A stretch of DNA of 64,000 bases, taken from the NCBI GenBank assembly GCA_030544215.1, contig JARZZO010000011.1, forward strand, positions 17,500,501 through 17,564,500, read 5' to 3'. This document shows positions 36,401-47,997 of the stretch, in pieces. The first letter of the stretch is position 1; each line of letters opens with the position of its first letter. Under the pieces are notes generated by a model. It did not search any database. It was given only the letters and a program-made list of their open reading frames with translations, and had not been told where the DNA came from. The stretch is from Zantedeschia hybrid cultivar (Eukaryota > Streptophyta > Magnoliopsida > Alismatales > Araceae). Made by a program: the position numbers and the translations under genes.

Positions 36401-39400
36401 CTAGTATTATGTCATTATAACATGAGGTTGAAGCTCAAAAATCTCGAGCTCATACGGAACCTTCAGAGGTAGGAGAATGAGAGAATTTCCGGACAAGGTA
36501 CAAAAAGGATAAATGCAGAAGAACCCATAGACTTGGATGAGCTGTTTGAGGAGCAACATCAACTAAATGCATGTGTTAACGCAAATACTTCAAATGAGCC
36601 TGAATTCAACCCAAATGATCGGGAATGGATGGAAGATGAATTATATGGTGTTCCACTACTTACTGATTTTCAATCTCCTCCTTTAAAACGTAATAAAAAG
36701 AGTAAAAAGTAAGGACCAAGTAAAAGGAAGAGTGCTACTGGAATCGACATTGCTGATCTGGATACTATCGAAGAGGAGGATGAAACGCCAGAACCAAATA
36801 GTGAGGTACAATATCAAACTTCAAATGATTCGACATCAAAGACGAGCACTGACAGTTCTGACTATGAAGATGTTACTAGTGCCCCACACCCACCAATTCA
36901 ATTCACTATAGAATATGATTAGACACATGCTACTCAAGATGAACATCATGGTAGCAGAGCAGGACGGAAATAATCTACCATCCAAACATTCAGCAGTTCA
37001 AGAAAGAATGGAAAAGGAAAAGTTCCTCAGTGTGCAGAAGCAGCAGAACAACTCAGGAGGGAGAGAGAATATCAGGAGCAATTATCAGATACATCATCGT
37101 ATTCTCCATACGAAGGGTATAGTCATCTTGCTGGATATGTAGTTTACCCTCAACATTCTGATACATTTGACTATTCAAGGGGTTATCTACAATATCCACA
37201 AAATTCAGTCATCTATACCAATATAGATGACTATAGCCGGTGTATGATGTAATATGAGCAATGCTATCAGAGCTATATGTCATGATATGAGTATGTAAAT
37301 CATATGTTCATTCAATATAATGTACGTTTGAAATAAATGTAAGTTCATGATCGTATATATAAGTTTATTCAAGTTTTTTTGTGTGCAACAACATCTTATA
37401 TACTTCAAGTCAATGTATTTCAACACAATTATATATTGGACTTGTGTTTTATATTTTTTCAATTTTTTTTCCTGCTACCTGATCCAGCCAACCCTGATTC
37501 AGCCAGGATTGGACATGATCGGGAAGGATCAGTCGATCCGATCGGTTTTGGGCCGACCGATCTGGGACCCGATCTCGGGTTTCTTAACCTTGATGATAAG
37601 TATGAGAAAAGGGAACATCATGATAGTATTGTGAAGACATAGATTTTTAGCTCCGTGACTGATGGACAATTGAAGTATATTGTGAGGAAGTCAATTGCAA
37701 GGGAGATGTGGCTCATCCTTGAAGAAATATACTATGAGAAGACAAATCCTGTGAATCTGTATGATCTTGAAGTTGTTATCCATAACATTAAACAAGGCAC
37801 ACACTTTGTATGTGAGTACTATCGTGCCTTGCAAGCGTTATGGGAGGAACAAGATTCCTTCACCATAAAAGACTAGGATAATGTTGCAGACCATAAGAAA
37901 TACTTGAAGCATGTCCAAGACCAAAGGGTTCTTAAGTTTCTTTTTAGTCTCAATTCCAAGTATGAAGGGGTGCGATCTCAAATTCTGAATTTTGTGGTCA
38001 TCCCATCTCTTGAACAATGCTACAAGAAGGTGATCACTGAAAAGAGACAGAGGAAGATTATGCAGGTAGATACTTGGGCGAGACACATTTGATCTCATCA
38101 TCTAAAGTGTTCTCTCTCCGGCTTGGAATCGTACCGAGAACATGTTACAAGAGAATGACTGAAATTGTCGTTCCAGTCTTTCTACTGTTAGGTCTTCTCT
38201 CCAGAACACACAAGCATCATTTGTCATAGAGAATCCATCTTCTTCTGCTTTTTGCATGCGTCCTCGGAGCTCTAGCAACCAAGCTTTCAAACAAGCCTTT
38301 CTTTCAACTTCCTCCCACGGCATAAATTTGTCCAAGGGCAAATCTTTGTAGGTCATTGTGGCTGGTAATCTTCTAACTATTGATAATTTTTCGCAGCCTT
38401 TACAAAGGTGTGATTTTTTCTTTTGGTATAGTTGAGGTACTAGTCAAGACTTCTTTTCTCTTTAACTTTGTCTTTTCATTTTTCTTGTTCTTTTCTTATT
38501 TCTTCTTATTAACCGTATCTTTGACAAGATGGGATTTGGACTGTCTTTAGAGGTGGAGGGCCTCTAATGGTCATCTTTTTGGCTACACTCCTTGGCTCCG
38601 ATATTTCTACTGGGACTAACTTCTTCGTTCCACCATAGCACCGGACAACATTTGGTACTCACCAAACATCTTTTTCTTGTTCTTCTTAGAGGAGATTGTT
38701 TTTACTTCTTTCTCCTTCAAGACTTTTGTTTGTCACTTCAGGTTCCGCCTTCCCATGTCTCTTGCGACCGCCGCAAGGATATTAATTGTTGTCCTGGTCC
38801 GAGGAGTAGGTGGCTTATCTAGAGCCTGCCCTTCATATTAATACAGAGGCACTTCCTCAGGCTGGAGTTTGACCATTTTGTGAACCGACACTTCCACAAA
38901 TCTTTTTGCATCTACCAAATTTGTATGCAACACATTCACCGTGTAAGTAACTACATCTCTGTCGTGTGCTTACGAGGGATTCACCAGGTACTTGACCATG
39001 CTTATTTTATCTTCCTAGATAAGCTTCTCCACTTCATCTTTGAATGTAAAATATTGTTCAATGGGGTGGCTGATGAAGCGGTGATATGGACAATAATGAG
39101 GCACATCTGTCTTATACATCTCTTATCTTCTTCTTGGCCTAGGCAGAATGATTGCCCTTTTGCTCATGCACAACCTAAAAAACTCCTCAGTCTTCTCTTT
39201 TGGAAAGGAACAAGGCTTTTAAATTTTTTCCATCAGAGAGTCAAAGCCCTCAAAACTTATCCCTGCCTCTTCTTCACTAGCAACTTGCTTCTTTCGGGAA
39301 TTTTCCTTGACCAGTATAATGCCCTTAGGGTTATCATTGCAATTACCATAGCCCTTTCTTTTGGAAACTATCATTCCCTACGTTGCACTTCAGGTGGTTC

Positions 39401-42400
39401 ATTCAAGTCTATGACCTATTTGCCATTCTCCTTCACAGGACGGCTGTACTCTGATTTGGGCTCTTCAAAAGGGATTGATCGACGGACTTTTTTTTTTTTC
39501 TGTTAAGACTTCTGTTAACTGTTTGGATAAGCTTTCTACCACTTGGGTGAGTTTTGCTTGCTGCTGGAAAAGTTGTCCTAAACTTGCTTGAATCTCTCCA
39601 GTATTGCCATGATGGAACCTCCTGGTGGGGATGTTGCTGGAGTGTAGGTTAGTGTCATCGCTTGCTCTGAGGAGGAATTCATATACTCTTCTTCAGGGTC
39701 AGCTGACAATGAGTCTTCACTCATGTGGATGACATTTGTCGCAAACTTTTGCTTCGGCTTTTGGTGTGGCTGGGGTGGATTCAAAAGGTACTTCCCCATT
39801 TCCACAGCTCCTTCCTAGATGAGCTTCTCAATCTCATCCTTACATAGATAGCAGTCTTCTACTATATGCCCCAGCATGCGATGATACACACAATAGTTAG
39901 TGTCATCTGTCTTTCCATCCTATGTCGGTCTCTTGGGTTTTGGGAGCACTAGGAGATTTGCGCAGATGCAGGCAAGGTTCAAAAACCCGGCTCGGATCGG
40001 CACGGATCGCCTGAGTCGGAACGGTTTTGGGCCATCCGTGCCGATCTCGGGTTTCTTGGCCGAGTCCAAGACTCGGATTGCCCGATCCGAGGCAGGATCG
40101 GGCCGGGTCGGCTCGGATCGGCCCGACCCGGCCCCCAACGGCTAGTCAAACTAGCCGTTGGGGGTCAAAGTAGCCGTTGCTGGCCGTTCCCAAACGGCCA
40201 GCAACGGCTAGTTTGGGCCTTGGGGGTCTATTTAAACCCCTCCAAGGCCCTCCTAAGGCTCCACAAATGCCCTTTGAGCCTCCTAACATTCTTGCTCTCT
40301 CTCCCACTCTCTCGATCATAGAATTCTCTCTCGGTCTCTCCCACGAGGTCACTATTACAAGCTCCGTGATCTCTCCTCTTCTTGTGCTGTGAAGAAATGG
40401 CATCTCAAGGTGTTGTTGAACGGTCCTCTGGGAATCCTCCTAGCGCTGATCCTGTTTAGGGTCATTGCACACCGGTGGACATGGGTCAAAGAAAGGTATA
40501 ATGCAAATATTGCAACCGAGTCGTCTCTGACGGGGTCTATCGATTCAAAAAACATCTTGTTGGAATAAAAGGTGAAGTAGTAGTTTGTGCTCGAGTTCCT
40601 TCAGAGGTTAGGATCCAATTTCGAATTTATATGAAGGAGAAGGAATCAAGCAAAGCAAGTACTGCCAGAAGAAGACAGGAAATTCGAAAGGAGTTGTCTG
40701 AATCAGCGCGAAGGTCTGATGCTGGAGTCCGGCTTGGTGGAAGTAATCAATCTATAAATGTTGATGATTAGGATACAAGTAAGTTTCTTATTTAACTTAT
40801 TTTCATGTTCTTCATTTAACGTTTTCAGATAAAAAATTATAGTAGATTAATTTTTTTTTCTTTTACATTTAAAGTTGAATTGTGACGTGCAATGGAAGCA
40901 AACCGAAGGTCCTTTGTAGATGAAAACTTATTTCAGCACACTAGAAGATATAAAGGACAAGGAAGTGGCTCCACACCTTCTGGACAAGGGAGCACTAGCG
41001 CCGGTATGAGCACTAATGCATGCGAGGAGCTGTCTCAGGAGTTCACTACAACTGGAGATCTTAAAGTAGGTCCAATAGATCCCTTCCTCACCAAGAAGAG
41101 AGATAAACAACCTTCTATTAGTGATGCATTTAAGAACTTAAAGCTTTGTAAGGAGAAGATAGGGAGAGTTACATCTAGGTAGTTTTTCTGTAACAGTATC
41201 CCTGCTAATGCTACCAAAGGGCCATATTATGAGTCCATGATCGAGACCATACAAGAAGTTGGCAAAGGGGTTGAAGGGCCTTCCCCATATCAGATATACA
41301 ACAAGTACTTGGATTTGAAAGTTGACGACATCCGAACATATATTACATCATTGGAAAGGATATATGATGAGTATGGATGCACTTTAATGTACGATGGATG
41401 GACAAGTACATAAATCTTATCTTCATTTTTTTATCTTATCTTCATTTTTTTTTCTTAATACGAATGGGTCTCTTTCTGATTTCTTATCACGTATGGAACT
41501 TTACAGGGATAACAAGAAGAAGTATGATCAACTTCTTAATTTACTGTAAAGTCGGAACCGTATTTTAGAAGTCTATTGATGCATCTGGAAAGATAAAGAA
41601 TGCCCAGTACCTATATGAATTAATGGATCAAATGATGGAAGAAGTAAGCGAAAAAAGAATTGTCCAAGTAGTTACGGATAATGCAGCGGCGTTCAAGTTA
41701 GCTTGAAAAATGTTGATGCAGAAGAGACAACATCTATACTAGGTTCCTTGTTCTGCTCATTGTATTGACTTGATGTTGGAAGACATTTACTCTGATCCGA
41801 TGGTGGATGGAGTGGCCAAGAGTGGTTGATTTATCACCACATTCATTTACAACCACAACAACATTCTGGATATCATGCGCACACATACTCATGGAAGAGA
41901 GTTGTTTTGTCCGGGAGCCACCAGGTTTGTATCTCAATATATCTCTTTAGATAGTTTAAGTCAACGAAAGAGCAACTTGATTAGGATGGTGGCATCAGAA
42001 GATTGAGAGAATCACATATTGCGGCATGTACCAACTAAGGTCAGAGAGAAAGGTAAGAAAGTGGCTGATCTAATTCAGTCTAAGCCCTTCTGGAGGGGGG
42101 TGCAAGCGGTGTTAAATATTGTAGAACTGCTTGTCTGTGTCTTGCGATCTTGTGATGGAGAAAGAAGATCGGATATGGGATATTTATATGAGGCTATGGA
42201 CAGAGCTAAGGAGCTCATTCAACTTAACAATCCAACAACCTTTGTGAAGTAGTGGGACATAATCGACAGACGTTGGGAACATACTTTATATCACGATCTT
42301 TATGCAACTGGTAAGCTACTAACTTTCTATATGTTTTATTTTGTATACATATTTCTCATAAGTTATAACTAACTTCTACTTATTTATTTAGGTTATTTTT

Positions 42401-45400
42401 TCAACCCTCAGTACATGTTTATAACCGATGGGAAGAAGGATAACTATGATACTTGCTCAAAAGTATTGATGGGAGTTAAGTATGTTATTAAGCGCATGCT
42501 TGCAGATGAGGACAGAGCAATAATGGCATGCAAGCAAATGTATGATTACAGAATGATGTTATATCACTTTGGGACAAGTACTGCTCAAAGAGTTACAAAA
42601 ATTTTGAGTTCAGGTTTGAAAATTATTAATCATATGTTCTACTTAATTTTTAATTATAGCTTGTACATTGTTGACATGGCCAATTTTCTATTTACAGCTG
42701 ATTGGTGGCTAGATCATGGAAAAGCATATGGGTATGAAGATCTAGCCTATGTAGCAATTCGAGTCTTAAGTCAAATAACCTCTTCATCAGGTTGTGAGAA
42801 AAATTGGAGCACCTTTGGCTTGATTCACACAAAGTAAAGGAATAGATTGAAGTCGAGCCGTCTAGATAAGCTAGTATTCTGTCATTATAACATGAGGTTG
42901 AAGCTAAAAAAACTCGAGTTCATAAGGAACCTTCAAAGGCAGGAGAAGGAGAGAATTTTTGGACAACTCACGGAGACAACACATGTAGAAGAACCCATAG
43001 ACTTGGATGAGCTGTTCAAGGAGCAACATCCACTAAATGCATGGGTTGATGCAAGCACCTCAAATGAGCATGAATTCAACCCAACTGATCGGGAATGGGC
43101 GGAAGGTGAGTTAGATAACGTTCTACTACTTACTGATTTTCAACCTCCTCCTTCAAAACGTCAGAAGAAGAGCAAAAAACAAGCACCAAGTAAAAGGAAG
43201 AGTGGTACTGGAATTGAGATTGCTGATCTGGAGACTATCGAGGAAGATGATGAAACACCAGAACCAAGTGGTGAGGTACAATATCAAACCTCAAATGACT
43301 CGACATCAAAGACGAGCTTCGACAGTTTTAAGGATGGCGGAGATGCTACCAGTGTCCCAGCCCCACCTTCACCAATTCAATTCACTGGAGAACAAGAATA
43401 CACACATGCTACTCAAGATGAACATCATGGTAGCAGAGCAGGACGGTAAGAATCTCCCATTCAAACATTCAGCAGATCAAGGAGGAAGGACAAAGGTAAA
43501 GCTCCTCAGTGTGCAGAAGCCAAAGAAGAACTTAGGAGGGAGAGAGAATATCATGAGCAACTATCAAATGCATCATCATATTTTCCATACGAAGGGTATA
43601 GTCATCCTACTGGATATGTAGTTACCCTCCTCAACATTCTGATACATCCGACTATTCACGGGGTTGTCTAGAATATCCACAATTGTCAGTCATTTATACC
43701 AATACGGATGACTATAGCCGGTATGTGATGCAATATGAACAATACTATCAGAGTTATATGTCATGGTCTGAGTATGTAAGCCATATGTTCATTCAGTATA
43801 ATGTACGTTTGGAATAAATGTAAGTTCATAATCATATATGTAAGTTTATTCAAAGTTTTTTTGTCCAACAACATCTTATGTACTTCAAATCAATGTATTT
43901 CAACACAATTATGTATTAGACTTGTGTTTTATATTTTTTTTTTGCTACTCCAACCAGCCGAGCCTGACTTAGCTAGGATCGGCCAGGATCGGGTTGACTC
44001 GGATCGGACTCGGCCGATCCGATTGGGTTTGGACCGGCCGATCCGGGACCCGATCCCAGGTTTCTTAACCTTGGATGCAGACATTAAATAATTTTCTTGT
44101 GTGCTCCTCAGTGAAAGAATAGGGTCTTCTCATTTTCTCATTTTCTCATTAAGGGATAAGGACGGCATCCTTCCATTCCCTCTTGCATTATATGGAGGCA
44201 TTCATGTTGGCCTTTCCCCCTGCTTTCTCTACCGTTGAGGCAAAATCAACAGTGTTGACTTCCTTTACATTGGAGGTATGTTCCCCGGGAGCCTTTCCTT
44301 TATTGAATGCTATGGTCGGATTGTCTGTTAAGAACATTTCGATCTTCGACACTATATTGTTGAGCTGATCAAAATTTCTGACGTTTGCTCTGATAAGCTT
44401 CTCATTAATTTCGGATTTTAAGCTCTTTTTACACAGCTTCACTGTGTTCTCATGGACCAGCGGGTTATCACACTTCATGCTTAATTTTTTCATTTTTTGA
44501 TATAGTCAATGGCAGACTCATGCTTTCCTTGCTTCAACATAACCAATTCAGTGATGGTCACCTTCTGCTCTGACACCTTGAAGCGGTTGAGGAATTTCTT
44601 TTGCATCTCTTCCCAACTACTAATAGAATTAGGCTTTAGCTTCGCATTCCACTAGAACGTTGTGCCCGTGAGTGAGGTTGAGAAGAACCTCAAAAATTAT
44701 ACCTCATCAATAGCCAACTCTCCCAGGTTGCTCACGTAGTGAGCGATATGTTCCTGAGCTGAGCCTTCCCCATCGTACCTGGTGAACTTGGGGCGTTTAG
44801 TGTGGTTTGAAGGGAGCTTCTTGAACAAATGCGGAACTGAGAATGGTACCTTATACAGGTCAAAGGCACTTATTCCGTCGCCTTGTTCGGCCATCTTGGC
44901 TTTGACAATTTGTTCGATCATATGCCTTCGTGACATTGCAACATCTTCTGAGGAAGCATTAGATTGTTGGGCATTATGGTTCAACTCTTCACCCCGAACC
45001 TCTTGTGCTTCGTCAGGCAAGTTAACTTTGGCAGCTTGCGCCCTTGTGATTACGGGCATGGGAACCGCCCTTAGAGGAGGTGCATTTACTTGAGGTATCT
45101 AGGAGGTCTTCTGTTGTTCCTCCCATCTCTTCATAAAGCCTAGTAACAAGGTTTTGAGTTGTTGATTCTCCTGTCTCATCTCCTCCATGGTCTGAGGCGG
45201 TGTCTGATTTTGCAACTGTTCGAGGTTGGGCCTAGTATTTTGGATGTTCACCCCATCTTCTTTGACTCCTTCGGCAGCATTACCACTGTCATTCTGAGGT
45301 TGCTCTACTTCCGAACCTCTCTGGTTCAGCCAACGGATGGCCTGCTCCATCTGGCGAGTCATAGGCCCATCTCATTGTGTTAAATTGGCAATTTTCTGGA

Positions 45401-47958
45401 GATCATTTGGTAGTGAAGGTTGACGGTTGTTGGTACTTGAGGCATAATAGGTGTAGACCTGAATGCTACCCTCTGTCATCCTAGTGATTCTTCTTGGAGA
45501 ACGAGATCTAGTTGTTGAGTTATGGATTTGCCTCTCTAGCTTTGAGGGTTATTGGGGCGGCTACTTTGCTAGGGCGACCGTAGCCTGATGTATTTTGCGG
45601 ACTAATTCTTTAGTCACACATTTTCTTCAAATGGAGGTCCTGTTTTCTGCAGGGTTGCCCCCATTATGAGGTACAATTGTCTTTGGTTGGTATCTTTGCC
45701 CTTGTTGGACAAGAGCCTTTGGGGTTCTTTTTTTCTTGAAGATTGTCTTATCTTGGCAGACATTCGGGAGAATTCCAAAACAGTTCTGAACGGGAACCGT
45801 CAGGACATGACAAACTTTATGAATGATTGGCTTCCCACCATCCAAGCGGATGCAGAGATTCCCTACTAGAATTATCTTCCCTGTCTTGGACAGGCTTGCG
45901 GTTGGGGGCTTCTTCTTCTGCCTCATGTTGGACGAGGAGGCGGGTGAGATTGTAATGATGTTGATGGTGAAAACCGGCAGAGATCTGCCACCGGTTTTAC
46001 TCTTCTCGGCTTGGGATGCATGCCGCTTCTTCTTTGGTTCCGGAGTGGGTTCTAGGACTAGGATGACTCCCAGGAAGTATGTCGACCCAATCACAATAGA
46101 AAAGTCACCGAAGCAAGTTGGCATTGTCAAGTACCCACACCGAGCGTGGGTAGCAACCACAATCGGGCCGTATGCCACCTTGGAAGCCATTGATGTCTTG
46201 CGAAAATGTGTGAGCCTACACAAAACATGGCAATATTAGTAGTGCAGAGGTGAGGGCATCACTAGACGGAAAGATGAAGGGAAGGATATGTCTCATTGGG
46301 CGTGCCATTTGTGGGGATATTTTTTTCTTTTTTTTTTTTATCTCTTCCTTTATTTTATTAGACCTTCAAAACTTGGAATTAACCCTCAGGAAGTCTAGAA
46401 AAAGTGTGGATCAAGCATGGGTCCGTGAATTTGACCTCTTCCCACCGACTTCGGTAGGTGTTAATTACGTCAATCACTAACGGGCAATCCTTGATCAACC
46501 GTCCGGTGATGTCCTTTAACTATCACACACTAATGTAGCACGAACACATCATCATCCATGAGCCAGACTATGATTTATGTTTCTTTTAAATATCTTCTTT
46601 TAAGTCTCCTTTGAGAATCTTAAAAGATCATCTTACTTAAATGATACTAATTTATCCTTTTAGGATTCATTAAGTACCCCTTAAATATGATTCAGTGAAT
46701 TCGATGCGTGAAAAATCCGTTGGTTAATAGGACAGAAGGCCACCACTTTAGCTAAAGTCATATGCGCATGAAGAATTGGTCATCTAAACAATATGGATGA
46801 ACCAACAATTGCATAAGAATTGGCCATCCAAACAATATGAATGGACCACAATTAAAACATTAAGCAAGCCACTCATTTTAAAAAAAAATGGCCATCCAAA
46901 CGATATGAATGGACCACATTCAAAATATTAAGCAAACCACTCATTTTAGAGAAATTTGGCCATCCAAATGATATGAATGGATCACATTTATTAGAAATAA
47001 AATTAAATTAGTCATTCAAACGATATGAATGAACCACAAGAATTACAAAATTTTGGTCATTCAAACAATATGAATGAACCACTCTTTTTTTTCTTTATCT
47101 TTTGAGTCACTAATTACAAAGAGTTCGCGGATTCACAAAATTGGTTCTAGAGCGTCTTCCGGCAACGTATATGGGCTGTTTTAGCTCTTCAAAAGCTCCA
47201 AGAATTTCAGCACAAAAAACCCTCCAAAACTTCTCCTCTGAACCCTTTCAGCATCCCCCTTGGGGGGAATTTATAGTGGTGCGTGAGAGAGAGAAATGGG
47301 AGGGGCCGATGGGACTCCCCATTGGTTGGGATTACAGGTGGGGGTTGCCACCGGTGCCAGTGGGGGGTAGCCATCGTGATGCGGGACGGGAAGGGGAGAC
47401 TATGAAGGGGCTCGGAGGCCAAAGAAGAAGAGGAAGACATGGGTAGATGATGGACGAACAGGAGAAGAAGAGGGGGTTGGGGAAAGAAGCTAGGGCCTTA
47501 CGTCCTTGCACGGATCATCCCATCTCGGGAGAAATGCACAACAGCGGCAAGACTCATTCATTCATTCTCAAATCTTCAATGCCTCCCAAAGGAGGGATAC
47601 AAGACAATATATAGAGACCCAAAATAAATCTTAACATAATCCTAACACTAAAAGACCAAAATACCCCTTATTCAAAATAAAGATTTAAAACAGACCTAAA
47701 TCTAAAAAATATATCAATTGCACCTCTAATGGGCCAAACAACATAAACAATGGGTCCTGATCTTTGTTTCAGTAGTTCCTGGGTTCCCATCACATTGGTG
47801 CCCCCCCCCCCTCCCCCTTCTCCCCTTCTTCCTTTTCTTCTCCTCTCTCTCTCTCTCTCTCTCTAATGGGAAATCCCCCACTGGTGGGGGTTTGGTTACT
47901 AGTGTGGGTACTCACATTGGTGCCCCCCCCCTCCCCCTTCTCCCCTTCTTCCTTTTCT

Positions 47959-47997
<39 letters not shown>

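Larger units (their letters stand above)
33325..37592 (+). mobile_element. CAAGGTT-family hAT transposon, copy 1 (4.27 kb)
   Basis: A perfect 8-bp duplication ATGATAAG (33317-33324 and 37593-37600) and the inverted ends AAAGGTTCAAAAAC / GGGTTTCTTAACCTTG define it. Both subterminal regions are rich in GATCGG/CCGATC. Inside lie a BED finger, DUF659-like and hAT dimerisation segments of a transposase in the plus sense, and a MITE at 33493-33668. The first base is A where the partner copy has C. Stops and frame breaks make the transposase non-functional. Confidence 0.93.
33123..38092 (+). pseudogene. Copia gag, split by a hAT insertion
   Basis: 'SEVTTNEASSKRDSKGEN' (33126 on) leads through 'VKLHDSNYLDWIATIKTFIS' in an adjacent frame to 33324. 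After the hAT, the reading continues with 'DDKYEKREHHDSIVKT', 'DGQLKYIVRKSIAREMWLIL' (37655-37876) and 'DQRVLKFLFSLNSKYEGVRS' with 'SLEQCYKKVITEKRQR' (37904-38092), a UBN2-type gag. The zinc knuckle is absent because the element stops at about 38095. Frame shifts and stops are present. Confidence 0.8.
32336..38095 (+). mobile_element. Ty1/copia element, 5' part (LTR and gag), interrupted by a hAT
   Basis: It inserted into hAT copy 3. A 226-bp LTR is followed by a primer site and gag, but pol and the 3' LTR are missing: the sequence changes to antisense gypsy near 38095. Its gag reading is split at 33324/37593 by a hAT with a perfect 8-bp target duplication. The LTR belongs to the family at 1237. 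Confidence 0.82.

Noticed and set aside
46776..47085. CRISPR-like array
   Set aside because: The unequal spacers are themselves AT-rich repeats, the host is a plant, and no cas gene exists; it is an ordinary tandem repeat.
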